A stretch of DNA of 64,000 nucleotides from Pseudomonadota bacterium (GTDB taxonomy: Bacteria; Pseudomonadota; Alphaproteobacteria; Acetobacterales; Acetobacteraceae), in assembly GCA_021805565.1 (NCBI GenBank), contig JAJZFA010000043.1, forward strand, positions 124,001 to 188,000. Direction: 5' to 3'. Each line of letters opens with the position of its first letter. Position 1 is the stretch's first letter. A model generated the notes under the pieces. It searched no databases, was not told the DNA's origin, and worked only from the letters and a program-made list of their open reading frames with translations. Shown here in pieces: positions 43,690 to 52,115 of the stretch. The translations under genes were made by a program, and so were the position numbers.

Positions 43690-44412
43690 CTAACCGTGGC
43701 CGCCTTCCAGATAAGCCGCCCTGATTTCCGGGCGGGCCAGCAGGTCCGCGCCCGTGCCGGTCATTGTGATGGACCCGTTGACCAGAACATAGCCCCGATG
43801 CGCCAGCCGCAACGCCTGATAGGCATTCTGTTCCACCAGCAGCACGGTCAGGCCGCTGGAGCGGTTCAGGTCGCGGATGGCGCCGAAAATCTGCCGCACG
43901 ACCAGCGGCGCCAGGCCCAGCGACGGTTCGTCCAGCAATAAAAGCTCGGGGCGGGACATCAGCGCCCGGCCGATCGCCAGCATCTGCTGCTCCCCGCCCG
44001 ACAAGGTGCCGCCGCGCTGGGATATGCGTTCCTTCAACCGGGGAAACAGGGCGAACACCTGGTCCAGCAGGTCCGGGATTCCGCCGCGTCCGGCAACTTC
44101 CGCGCCCATCAACAGGTTTTCATGCACCGTCATACGGCTGAAAATACGCCGCCCTTCCGGCGCCTGGGCAATGCCCCGCCGCATGATCGCATGCGTCGGC
44201 CATTGGATAATGTCCTGCCCGTTATGGACGATGCTGCCGGACCGCGCGCGCGGTGTGCCGCAAATCGTCATCATCAGGGTGGATTTGCCGGCGCCATTGG
44301 CCCCGATCAGGGTCACGATTTCCCCCGCGTTCACCGTCAGATCGATCCCGCGCAGCGCCTGGATCGCGCCATAGAATGCGGTGACGCCGGACAGCGACAA
44401 TAACGGAGTCAT
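43690..44412 (-). CDS. livF: Branched-chain-type ABC transporter ATPase LivF (second system)
   Basis: 240-residue ATPase: Walker A GANGAGKST, signature LSGGEQQMLAIGRAL, Walker [25 protein letters not shown]. Intact counterpart of the broken copy at 40632-41105. Last gene of a LivHMGF operon; overlaps livG by ATGA. Its C-terminal sequence [17 protein letters not shown] is shared with the broken copy. Confidence 0.94.
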   Translation of the reverse strand: MTPLLSLSGVTAFYGAIQALRGIDLTVNAGEIVTLIGANGAGKSTLMMTICGTPRARSGSIVHNGQDIIQWPTHAIMRRGIAQAPEGRRIFSRMTVHENLLMGAEVAGRGGIPDLLDQVFALFPRLKERISQRGGTLSGGEQQMLAIGRALMSRPELLLLDEPSLGLAPLVVRQIFGAIRDLNRSSGLTVLLVEQNAYQALRLAHRGYVLVNGSITMTGTGADLLARPEIRAAYLEGGHG

Positions 44413-45209
44413 GCGCGATCCTCATCCTCATCGCCCTCGCCCAGATAGGCGGCGATCACGGCGGGGTCGGACCGGATGGCGGCGGGCGTGCCATCGCCGA
44501 TTTTCTTGCCATGATCCAGCACCACGATGTGGTCGGAAATGCGCATCACCACGCCCATGTCGTGCTCGATCAGCAGCAGGGAACAGCCGCCGTCGCGAAT
44601 ACGCAGAAGCAACCGGTTCAGTTCGTCGGACTCGCGCGGGTTCAGTCCGGCGGCGGGTTCGTCCAGGCACAGCAGCACCGGGTCGATGCACATGGCCCGC
44701 GCGATTTCCAGCCGGCGTTGCGCGCCATACGGCAAGGCCCCGGCGGGATCGTCCGCCCGTGCGGTCAGTCCGGTCGCATCCAACCAGAAGCGGGCTTTTT
44801 CCATGCCCGCGGCCTCCGCCTTCCGATAGCGGCCGATCCCGAACACCGCCAGCACGCCGAAACCGGTGGCGGCCATCAGCGTGTTGTGCTGCGCGACCAG
44901 CAGGTTTTCCAGGACGGTCATGCCGGCGAACAGCCGAATGTTCTGAAACGTTCGCGCGACTTTCGCCGCCGCCGCGATGCGGTGGCCTTGCATCCGTTGC
45001 AAGGGAAATACCGAGCCGTCCGGATGGGTCAGGACGATGGTGCCGGCGGTCGGGCGGTAAAAGCCGGTAACGCAGTTGAACACGGTGGTCTTGCCGGCGC
45101 CGTTGGGTCCGATCACCGCTGTGATATCGCCTTTGTTTGCCTGGAACGACAGGTTGTCGGCCGCGAGCAGGCCGCCGAACCGCATGGTCAGTCCCGATAC
45201 GGTCAGCAT
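44409..45209 (-). CDS. livG: Branched-chain-type ABC transporter ATPase LivG (second system)
   Basis: 266-residue ATPase: Walker A GPNGAGKTT, LPYGAQRRLEIARAM as the degenerate Liv signature, Walker B LLCLDEPAAGLNP, LLIEHDMGVVM. C-terminus ends in an acidic EGDEDEDRA tail. The ATG at 45209 overlaps the livM stop by one base (TAATG). Together with LivF powers the permease pair. Confidence 0.94.
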   Translation of the reverse strand: MLTVSGLTMRFGGLLAADNLSFQANKGDITAVIGPNGAGKTTVFNCVTGFYRPTAGTIVLTHPDGSVFPLQRMQGHRIAAAAKVARTFQNIRLFAGMTVLENLLVAQHNTLMAATGFGVLAVFGIGRYRKAEAAGMEKARFWLDATGLTARADDPAGALPYGAQRRLEIARAMCIDPVLLCLDEPAAGLNPRESDELNRLLLRIRDGGCSLLLIEHDMGVVMRISDHIVVLDHGKKIGDGTPAAIRSDPAVIAAYLGEGDEDEDRA

Positions 45210-46534
45210 TAGCCGCGCCCTTCCGCCACAAGGTCCGGACCGATCGCCTTCGGTTTGGTCAGCGCCACCCCGGGCGTGCGGCCGGATACCAGGCCGCGCG
45301 GGCGCAGGACCATCATTACCACTAGCGCCAGGCCGAAGATCAGCATGCGATACAGCGGCAATTCGCTGGCGATACCGGCGAAAATTGGGCTGTTCATTTG
45401 GTCGCCGAGGAAACTTAGGCCGTCGCGCAGAGCCTCCAGCCCGCCGACCATCACGATCGCGGCGAGGGCCACGCCAAGTTGGCTGCCGAGCCCGCCCAGG
45501 ACGACAATGGCCAGAACGGTGGCGGATTCGATGAAGGTGAAGCTTTCCGGGCTTATGAACGCCTGCCGTGTGGCGAAGAAGGCTCCGGCGAAGCCGCCGA
45601 ACAGGGCGCCGATACCGAATGCCGTCAGTTTGGTGTTGCGGACGTTGATGCCCAGCGACCGGCACGCCACCTCATCTTCCCGCAGCGCCTCCCACGCTCG
45701 TCCCAACGGCAGGCGCCGCAGGCGGAGGGAGACCCAGTTGGTAAGCAGGGCAAGGCCGAGGATGACGTAGTACAGAAAATCGATGCGCTGGATGACCGCC
45801 GGTTCGATGTGGAAAAAGCCGCCGAAGGTGCCGGGTCCGCCGTCCATGCTGAAGGCGAGACCGAACAGGGTGGGGCGGGGGATGCCGCCGATGCCGTTCG
45901 GGCCGTTGGTGAGGGACACCCAGTTGATCAGAACAATGCGGATGATCTCGCCGAACGCCAGTGTCACGATCGCGAGGTAGTCGCCGCGCAGGCGCAGCAC
46001 GGGAAAGCCAAGCATGACTCCCCACAGGGCGGCAAGGATGCCGGCGAGCGGCAGGCAGGTCCAGAATCCGAGGCCGAACGTGGTTGCCAGCAAGGCGTAG
46101 GAATAGGCGCCGACGGCGTAGAACGCGACGTAACCGAGGTCGAGCAGTCCGGCCAGCCCGACGACAATGTTCAGGCCCCAGCCGAGCATGATGTAGGTCA
46201 GGACGAGCGTGCCGAGGTCGATATAATAGCGGGAACCGGTGAACGGCAGCGCGACCGCCGCGATCAGCAGAACGGGTGCGATGTATTGTCCTGTACGGGA
46301 CAGGCGTTCGGTCCGTGCCCGGTTTGTTTTCGCGATGGGGCGGCGGTTGCGGCCTCGCCAGGACACGATCAGCAGGCGGCCGAGGAAGACAAGGCCGACA
46401 ACCACGGCTGTCGCGACCGGCCGGACATGAAGCGACAGCCCATGTTCGCCGCTGGCCGCGACAAGGCCGACGAGGGGACCGAACAGGCCGAGGGCCACCA
46501 ACGCGGAGACGAAGGCGTCGCGAAGCGCGGTCAT
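45209..46534 (-). CDS. livM: Branched-chain-type ABC transporter permease LivM (second system)
   Basis: 441 residues, long form with an N-terminal extension of ~100 residues and two extra hydrophobic segments, as in E. coli LivM. Family blocks: [48 protein letters not shown] (ATPase contact loop) and [16 protein letters not shown]. Followed directly by livG. The substrate is unknown since the operon has no binding protein. Confidence 0.93.
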   Translation of the reverse strand: MTALRDAFVSALVALGLFGPLVGLVAASGEHGLSLHVRPVATAVVVGLVFLGRLLIVSWRGRNRRPIAKTNRARTERLSRTGQYIAPVLLIAAVALPFTGSRYYIDLGTLVLTYIMLGWGLNIVVGLAGLLDLGYVAFYAVGAYSYALLATTFGLGFWTCLPLAGILAALWGVMLGFPVLRLRGDYLAIVTLAFGEIIRIVLINWVSLTNGPNGIGGIPRPTLFGLAFSMDGGPGTFGGFFHIEPAVIQRIDFLYYVILGLALLTNWVSLRLRRLPLGRAWEALREDEVACRSLGINVRNTKLTAFGIGALFGGFAGAFFATRQAFISPESFTFIESATVLAIVVLGGLGSQLGVALAAIVMVGGLEALRDGLSFLGDQMNSPIFAGIASELPLYRMLIFGLALVVMMVLRPRGLVSGRTPGVALTKPKAIGPDLVAEGRG

Positions 46535-46568
46535 GCCGGGCGAACGAACTGCCAGGACAGAAACGGCA

Positions 46569-47483
46569 TCATACTTTTTCCACCTCCGCCCGCCCCAGGA
46601 TGCCGGTCGGCATGAAGACCAGGACGACGATAAGGATGGAGAACGCCGCCACGTCTTTGTATTCGACGCTGAAATAGGCCGACCAGAACACCTCGATCAG
46701 TCCGATGAGAAGTCCGCCCAGGACCGCGCCGGGCAGGCTGCCGATCCCGCCCAACACGGCGGCGGTGAACGCCTTGATGCCCGCGATAAAGCCGATGTAG
46801 AAATCGATCACCCCATAGTACAGCAGGAACATAAAGCCCGCGACAGCGGCCAGCGCGGCGCCGATGACGAATGTCAGGCCGATCGTGCGATCCGTATCGA
46901 TGCCCAGCAGGCTGGCCATTTTCAGGTCCTGTTCGCAGGCGCGCATGGTGCGGCCGAGCGGGGTTTTCGTGACCAGCCAGGTGAAGATGGCGAGGATGAA
47001 CAGGGTGATCGCCATGATGGCCATCTGCATCCAGGACAGTTGCACCGCGAAGCCGCCCTGGTCCATCAGATGGATGCCTCCGGGGATGATCGCCTCGATG
47101 GGTTTCACGCGCGCGCCCTGACTGACCTGGACGAAGTTCTGCAGGACGATCGACATGCCGATGGCGCTGATCAGCGGCGCGAGGCGAAACGATCCGCGCA
47201 GCGGGCGATAGGCGACCCGCTCCACCGTCCAGCCATACAGCGCGGCGATGGCGGCGGCGAACACCAAAGTCAGCGCCAGGGCGAGCGGAACCGATGTGAT
47301 ACCCAGCGCGGACAGGGCCAGCAGCGCGATCAGGGAGAGAAACGAGCCGACCATGAAGACGTCGCCGTGGGCGAAATTGATCATGCCGACGATGCCGTAC
47401 ACCATGGTGTAGCCGACGGCGATCAGACCGTAGATCATGCCCAGCGTGACGCCGTTGATCAGTTGTTGCAGTGCGTAGGCCAA
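46569..47483 (-). CDS. livH: Branched-chain-type ABC transporter permease LivH (second system)
   Basis: 304-residue permease: [40 protein letters not shown], then [20 protein letters not shown] and [17 protein letters not shown] choose the TTG at 47483 as start because GGAGGGCGA precedes it and it gives the normal LivH N-terminus; an upstream frame is open to 47564 but adds atypical residues. First gene of the operon. 34 bp to livM. Confidence 0.92.
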   Translation of the reverse strand: MAYALQQLINGVTLGMIYGLIAVGYTMVYGIVGMINFAHGDVFMVGSFLSLIALLALSALGITSVPLALALTLVFAAAIAALYGWTVERVAYRPLRGSFRLAPLISAIGMSIVLQNFVQVSQGARVKPIEAIIPGGIHLMDQGGFAVQLSWMQMAIMAITLFILAIFTWLVTKTPLGRTMRACEQDLKMASLLGIDTDRTIGLTFVIGAALAAVAGFMFLLYYGVIDFYIGFIAGIKAFTAAVLGGIGSLPGAVLGGLLIGLIEVFWSAYFSVEYKDVAAFSILIVVLVFMPTGILGRAEVEKV

Positions 47484-47773
47484 TCGCCCTCCGATTCCGT
47501 TCTGAGCGCAATGCAACCATGCAATAGCGGTATGGCGCAAGCGCGATCGGAACGCTCCGGTCAAGCCGGGGCCTGCTGTTCAGGGCTTGTTCGGCATTAT
47601 CGCCAGCCTCGATCGGCCAGCTCGGCTCCGATCACTTGAGCGAACCGCTGTATTGGCGTGCGGCCGCGATCGGGGTGTGGGTGTTGGCCGAACCGGCGCG
47701 GGGCCGATCCCGATCGTATCGTTTGATTCCGGACGAACCCGCCGCCCTCGATCGTGACGGTTATCGTGTTGCC

Positions 47774-48064
47774 TTAACCGCCGCTGATCGCCGTCATCAC
47801 GAACACCTCCGCGCCGGGGCGCAGCGGAGTCTCCAACGTCGCTCTTTCGCCATCGACAAAAATATTGATATGGGCGCGCACCCTCGGTCGGGAATCGCAC
47901 AGCCTGTCGCGCATGCCCGGCCACCGAACGTCCAGCGCGTCCACCATCTCGCCGACCGTCGCGGCGGCGACGGCCGGTTGGCGCTCGCAGCCAGGGAACA
48001 GCCGCATCAGCGCGGCCGGCAGCACCACCATGATGCGGGCATCGCCGATGTCCGGCCTACCCAT
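47774..48064 (-). CDS. MoaD/ThiS-type ubiquitin-like protein
   Basis: 96 residues (85 if the ATG at 48031 is used) ending in the double-glycine AISGG typical of sulfur-carrier proteins that are adenylated and thiocarboxylated at the C-terminus. Beta-grasp pattern: VVLPAALMRLFPG...ATVGEMVDALDVRWPGM...INIFVDGERATLETPLRPGAEVFVMTAISGG in outline. Its 48064 start lies inside the last codons of the BNR-repeat gene, so the two are coupled. No E1, moaE or thi genes nearby. Role unknown, but the pairing with a BNR protein is a context I recall from other genomes. Confidence 0.8.
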   Translation of the reverse strand: MGRPDIGDARIMVVLPAALMRLFPGCERQPAVAAATVGEMVDALDVRWPGMRDRLCDSRPRVRAHINIFVDGERATLETPLRPGAEVFVMTAISGG

Positions 48065-49139
48065 CGGCGACCAGCGTTTCCACCGACAAAATCGGCGGAA
48101 GATGGGTCGCGATCGTCGTCCACCGCTCGCCCTCATCGGCGCTGGCAAACAGCGTGCCGGTATTGGTGCCGGCATAGACACCCGCCGGGTGCAGCCGGTC
48201 CACCGCCATGGCCTGGCGCAGCACGCCGAAGAACGCATTGTTTTGCGGCAAGCCTTCGCGCAGGGCCTGCCAGCGGTTGCCGCCGTCGCGCGTGCGCCAG
48301 ACCGCGGCCTGTCCGCCGGGAACATACCGGCCGGCCGTATCGCCATTCAGCGGCAACATGAACACAGTGGACGGGTCGCGCGGATGCGCGACGGCGGGAA
48401 AGCCGAAACTCGACGGCAATCCCGGTTCGATACTGTCCCAGTGCAGCCCGCCATCGTCGCTGCGGTACATCCCGCAATGGTTCTGTTGATACAGCCGGTT
48501 CGGCATACCCGGCGCCATGACGATACAATGCACGCATTGTCCGAACGCCGGATACCGCTCCCCCTCCGGCAGGAAGTCGCAGCGCGTGCCGGTGTTGCGC
48601 GGCGTCCAGGTCGCTCCGCCGTCCGCTGTATGAAAGACTCCCGCGGCCGAGATACCGGCCCAGACCTGATCCGGATCGTCCGGGTGGACGACGATCGAGT
48701 GCAGTATCAGCCCCGCGCCGCCGGGTTGCCAGTGCGGCGCGGTCGGATGCGCGCGCAGGCCGGCGATATGCGACCACGACTGGCCGCCATCGTCGCTGAC
48801 GAACAGACCCGCGGGCTGCACCCCGGCATACAGCCGGGTGCCGCGCGCACCGAGGCTCCAAACCGATTTGATGGCGTCGTCGTTGGCCGGATAGGCCAGG
48901 CCTTCGCTGGAATGGGTCCATGTCCGCCCGAAATCGACGGATTTCCAAACCGCTGGCCCGAACCATTCGTTGCCGCCGGCCGCATGGATCGTGCCGGTCA
49001 TCGGGTCGGCGATGGCATGGTTTATCGGCCAGGTTTCGCAGAACGGGCCACGCAGCGACCACGTTTGCCGGGCGGCGTCGCTTTCGAGGATAAAGACGCC
49101 CTTTTTCGTTCCCAGCAACACGAACACGCGGGTTGCCAT
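48057..49139 (-). CDS. BNR/YCF48-like beta-propeller protein (exo-alpha-sialidase-like repeats)
   Basis: 360 residues of repeated SxDxGxxW Asp-box motifs: SDDGGQSWSHI, TADGGATWTPR, SDDGGLHWDSI, TRDGGNRWQAL, SADEGERWTTI. This indicates a six-bladed propeller. No signal peptide (MATRVFVLLGTKKGVFILE), so cytoplasmic. Such proteins are often annotated as sialidases, but catalytic Arg triad and Tyr of sialidases are not evident. ATG at 49139 follows GGGGAGACGG. Coupled to the MoaD-like gene and divergent from a MarR gene. Confidence 0.88.
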   Translation of the reverse strand: MATRVFVLLGTKKGVFILESDAARQTWSLRGPFCETWPINHAIADPMTGTIHAAGGNEWFGPAVWKSVDFGRTWTHSSEGLAYPANDDAIKSVWSLGARGTRLYAGVQPAGLFVSDDGGQSWSHIAGLRAHPTAPHWQPGGAGLILHSIVVHPDDPDQVWAGISAAGVFHTADGGATWTPRNTGTRCDFLPEGERYPAFGQCVHCIVMAPGMPNRLYQQNHCGMYRSDDGGLHWDSIEPGLPSSFGFPAVAHPRDPSTVFMLPLNGDTAGRYVPGGQAAVWRTRDGGNRWQALREGLPQNNAFFGVLRQAMAVDRLHPAGVYAGTNTGTLFASADEGERWTTIATHLPPILSVETLVADG

Positions 49140-49183
49140 ATGCCGTCTCCCCATCGGTTGCCAAACCGTAACTGGACAAATCA

Positions 49184-49195
49184 GTTGAAGTCAAC
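49184..49195. promoter_or_regulatory. Palindromic site between the BNR gene and the marR gene
   Basis: GTTGA-AG-TCAAC inverted repeat in the 68-bp gap between divergent genes, 12 bp upstream of the MarR start. Typical place for a MarR autoregulatory operator. Confidence 0.4.
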
Positions 49196-49207
49196 ATTAG
49201 ATAGGGC

Positions 49208-49678
49208 ATGTCATCGATCCCCGAACCATCGTTCCAAACCACAGTGCTGGTTCGCGACACCTGCCTTTGCCTGCACGTGCAGCGGGCCGCGCGCGCCCTG
49301 GTCCGGCGCTATGACGATGCGTTGCGTCCGATCGGCCTGACCAGCGGGCAGTTTTCCCTGCTGATGTCGCTCAACCGGCCGGAACCGCCGGCCATCGCAC
49401 AGGTGGCGTCGTTACTGGCGATGGACCGGACGACGCTGACGGCCAATCTCAAGCCGCTGGAACGACGGGGGCTGGTCGAGGTGCGGACGCACGAACGCGA
49501 CAAGCGCCGCCGTGTTCTGGTCCTGACCCCCGATGGCCGAACGCTGCTGGCGGCGGCCGTGCCGGTCTGGCACCGGATCCAGCAGGCTATCGAAGGCTTG
49601 CTCGCGCCCACCGGCGAAGGCCCGCTCGTGCCTTCCGGTCCCGGCCGGTTGCGCGCCGATCTGCTGGCGTTGTCGTAA
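49208..49678 (+). CDS. MarR family transcriptional regulator
   Basis: 156 residues. Winged-helix segment PPAIAQVASLLAMDRTTLTANLKPLERRGLVEVRTHERDKRRRVLVLTP in outline (residues ~57-106) is the MarR recognition and wing pattern. A Cys pair CLCLH near residue 20 is unusual. Divergently placed from the BNR/MoaD pair; probably regulates itself and that operon. Confidence 0.92.
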   Translation: MSSIPEPSFQTTVLVRDTCLCLHVQRAARALVRRYDDALRPIGLTSGQFSLLMSLNRPEPPAIAQVASLLAMDRTTLTANLKPLERRGLVEVRTHERDKRRRVLVLTPDGRTLLAAAVPVWHRIQQAIEGLLAPTGEGPLVPSGPGRLRADLLALS

Positions 49679-49693
49679 CCTGGCCCGATCCCG

Positions 49694-50239
49694 TTACGGA
49701 CCCGCTTCGGCCATACGGACAGCCGCCGGCGTGGCCGCGATCAACTGGTCATGGCCCGCCGGCCGATCCGGCCGGATGAACCCGAATGTTCGGTACACTT
49801 CTGTCCCCATCTGGCCGGACGGTGGCCACCAGACCCGAATCGCGCTCCAGTCGCCATTGGGCGACACATCGATGACAGGCTGATCCTGCCCGATCATGCG
49901 ATGCACCCAGTTTGCCTGGGTCACCATGATTTCCCGCCGCGACAGCACCCGCGACACCACGGCCACATGGCCGCTGGGCAACCGCGGCGACCGGCGCAAT
50001 ACCAGCAGGCTGCCGACCTCGGGCACCGCACCGCGGGCGTATCGCCCGTCCGCCTGGCGCCACCAGCCGGCGGCCGCACCGGACAGCGAAACCCCTGTGA
50101 GCGCCCGCGCGAACGGAGCGCACTCCACGGGCGCGGACAGGCTTGCGTCGCCGGCAGGCCGAACGCCGCCGTCAGAACCGCCGCAGGCTGCCAGCGCGAG
50201 GCATAGAAGCGAAACCGAACAAAGCGCGAGCCGGTGCAT
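49694..50239 (-). CDS. CHAP-domain lipoprotein (amidase/peptidase)
   Basis: 181 residues with a lipoprotein signal (LALAAC, Cys19). The CHAP (NlpC/P60-like) domain shows Cys40 in VECAPFARALTG and His in SGHVAVVSR, with an Asn in TQANW completing the catalytic set. This family cleaves peptidoglycan peptides or acylated amides at the outer membrane. The start MHRLALCS gives the lipobox in the right place. Convergent with the upstream MarR gene, 15 bp apart. Confidence 0.85.
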   Translation of the reverse strand: MHRLALCSVSLLCLALAACGGSDGGVRPAGDASLSAPVECAPFARALTGVSLSGAAAGWWRQADGRYARGAVPEVGSLLVLRRSPRLPSGHVAVVSRVLSRREIMVTQANWVHRMIGQDQPVIDVSPNGDWSAIRVWWPPSGQMGTEVYRTFGFIRPDRPAGHDQLIAATPAAVRMAEAGP

Positions 50240-50305
50240 GAACCCCCAGGGCCGAAACCATTGCACTATCGGCTACCGGATCGGAAAGATGCAACAACAG
50301 ATCGG

Positions 50306-51502
50306 TCAGGCGGCGGTGCGCGGCAAACCCAGCAGCGTGTGCAGAACGTGGTCGGTATGCGCACCCACGGCCGGCCCGGTCCATCGCACCACGTCTTCCG
50401 GCCGCTCCCCATCCAGCCGGATCGCCGGTCCTGGATGCATTGTGCGGCCGATCAGCGGATCGTCGATATCCTGCACCGCGTTGCGGGCGCGAAAATGCGG
50501 ATCGGCCGAGCAGTCGGCGATGTCGAACAGGCGGGAACATGGCACGTCCGCCGCTTCCAGGGTTGCTTCGGCGTCTTTCGCCGCCAGCGTCCGGGTCCAT
50601 GCCGCGATCGCGGTATCCAGCACGACGCGGTTCTCGCACCGCAGCCCGTTGGTCTTGTATGCCGGATCGGCGGCCATATCCGGCCGGCCGATCACGGCCA
50701 TCAGGCGCGCGAAAATCAGATCCGAATTTCCCGCGATGCACAGCCATCGTCCATCGGCGCAGGGATACGTGTTGGTCGGCGACGCGGTCGGCAACGCCGC
50801 GCCCGCTGGTTGGCGGACCCGGCCGTCCATGGCGTATTCCGGCAGCATGCCTTCCATCAGGCTGAACACGCTATCGACCAGGTTGACATCCACCACCCGG
50901 CCCTTGCCGGTGCCCCCCTTTCCGGAACCCGTCGCGTCCCGCTGCCAGAGCGCCGACAGCAGCCCGATCGCCGCATACAGACCGGCGAGATCGTCGCTGA
51001 TGGAAATTCCGCAGCGCGGGGGCGGCAGATCGGTCGTGCCGCCAGGATGCCCGGTCAGATGCCGCAACCCGCCGATCGCCTCGCCGATCGCGCCGAACGC
51101 CGGCTTGTCGCGATACGGCCCGTCCTGCCCGTAGCCGGATATCCGGGCGATGACCAAACGCGGATTGACCGCCTGCAACACATCCGGGCCGATATTCAGC
51201 CGTTCCAACTGTCCCGCCCGCAGGTTTTCCACCAACACGTCCGCCCATTCCGCCAGTTTCAGCAGAACCGGCCGGTCTTTCTTCAGATCGAGTTCGACCG
51301 ACAGCTTGTTGCGCCCGTGAATACTGAACCAGACCGAATGCCCGTTTTTTTCCGCGCCCCAGCCCCGGAACGGGTCGCCCCCTGGCGGTTCCAGTTTGAT
51401 GACCTCGGCGCCGAGGTCCGCCAGAATGCGCGTGCAGAACGGCGCGGCGATATAATGGCCGATTTCGAGCACCTTCAGTCCCGAAAGGGGCAGAGTACTC
51501 AT
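50306..51502 (-). CDS. CaiB/BaiF family type III CoA-transferase
   Basis: 398 residues. Starts LSGLKVLEIGHYIAAPFCTRILADLGAEVIKLEPP, contains GRNKLSVELDLKKD and a DDLAGLYAA helix, typical of class III transferases that move CoA between acyl groups via an Asp. The Asp region is DDLAGLYAA near residue 175. GGAGGGCCGCCCA precedes ATG 51502. Divergent from the amidase operon. Substrate unknown. Confidence 0.9.
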   Translation of the reverse strand: MSTLPLSGLKVLEIGHYIAAPFCTRILADLGAEVIKLEPPGGDPFRGWGAEKNGHSVWFSIHGRNKLSVELDLKKDRPVLLKLAEWADVLVENLRAGQLERLNIGPDVLQAVNPRLVIARISGYGQDGPYRDKPAFGAIGEAIGGLRHLTGHPGGTTDLPPPRCGISISDDLAGLYAAIGLLSALWQRDATGSGKGGTGKGRVVDVNLVDSVFSLMEGMLPEYAMDGRVRQPAGAALPTASPTNTYPCADGRWLCIAGNSDLIFARLMAVIGRPDMAADPAYKTNGLRCENRVVLDTAIAAWTRTLAAKDAEATLEAADVPCSRLFDIADCSADPHFRARNAVQDIDDPLIGRTMHPGPAIRLDGERPEDVVRWTGPAVGAHTDHVLHTLLGLPRTAA

Positions 51503-51599
51503 TGGGCGGCCCTCCGCGAAAAAATAAATCGGGTTATCCATACAAAATTTGAATCCAACACGGGCTTGTTAACCTTTTGTCAATAATTCTTGCTTACAT

Positions 51600-51717
51600 A
51601 CAAGTCCGGCGCCGCTGCGGCGGTGTCCTGTTTCCTCCCCGAAAGTCGCGCTTGATAGCATCGCGCGACAAACTCTGGCGGTATGGCCCTCTCCCCCCGG
51701 CCATACCGCTTTTTTTT
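51600..51717 (+). ncRNA. Candidate small RNA with three hairpins and intrinsic terminator
   Basis: Stem 1: CGCCG-CTG-CGGCG (51610-51622). Unpaired pyrimidine-rich TTTCCTCCCC (51631-51640), complementary to Shine-Dalgarno sequences. Stem 2: GTCGCGC/GCGCGAC (51645-51651, 51663-51669). Stem 3: the terminator 51678-51717. The upstream DNA is unusually AT-rich, with TTGTTAACCTTTTGTCAAT. No ORF lies between promoter-like region and terminator. Alternative: a transcription-attenuation leader for the downstream amidase operon. The exact 5' end is a guess. Confidence 0.62.
51678..51717 (+). terminator. Intrinsic terminator in the divergent intergenic region
   Basis: GCGGTATGGCC pairs perfectly with GGCCATACCGC around a CTCTCCCCCC loop, followed by eight T. 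It acts on plus-strand transcripts, so it cannot serve the minus-strand CoA-transferase. It is the most perfect terminator seen in the window. Confidence 0.9.
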
Positions 51718-51935
51718 GCCCCGTGGACAGCACGGTCCATATCTCCGCCGCGACCCCGGTAAAGCGTCCCGTTTAGATAAAAGCATAGTCTTTCCCCGGT
51801 GCCAAAATCCGAAGCGATACGGGACTAGCATGGTCCAAGGGTCCGTTTCGTCCGTCGCTACCGGCGCGTTGCCTCTTTCGCACCGCCGCGACTCGCCGCA
51901 TGATCGCAGCGCACAATCAACGCGGAGCGCATGCC

Positions 51936-52115
51936 ATGGACCCCATCGTCGCCGCCCTGGCGAAGGCTGCCGGGCTTGACAAAGCCCTTGCCCAGTTTCC
52001 TGGCGACGTGACGGCCGCGGCGGAACAAGCGCTGAACAACACGGGCGTGGTGAAGGTGCCAACCGATCCGGCCGCCGAACCCTGGCCGCCGATGCGCGCT
52101 GGACAAGGACTGTGA
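51936..52115 (+). CDS. AtzG-like small subunit (DUF4089)
   Basis: 59-residue protein, MDPIVAALAKAAGLD, then FPGDVTAAAEQALNN, ending PAAEPWPPMRAGQG. It matches the small GatC-like DUF4089/AtzG proteins found directly upstream of AtzE-type amidases, where they stabilise the amidase. Its end overlaps the amidase start (GTGA). GGAG precedes the ATG at 51936. Confidence 0.85.
   Translation: MDPIVAALAKAAGLDKALAQFPGDVTAAAEQALNNTGVVKVPTDPAAEPWPPMRAGQGL

Noticed and set aside
51678-51717. Terminator for the CoA-transferase gene
   Set aside because: The T-run is on the plus strand and lies upstream of that minus-strand gene, so it must end a plus-strand transcript.
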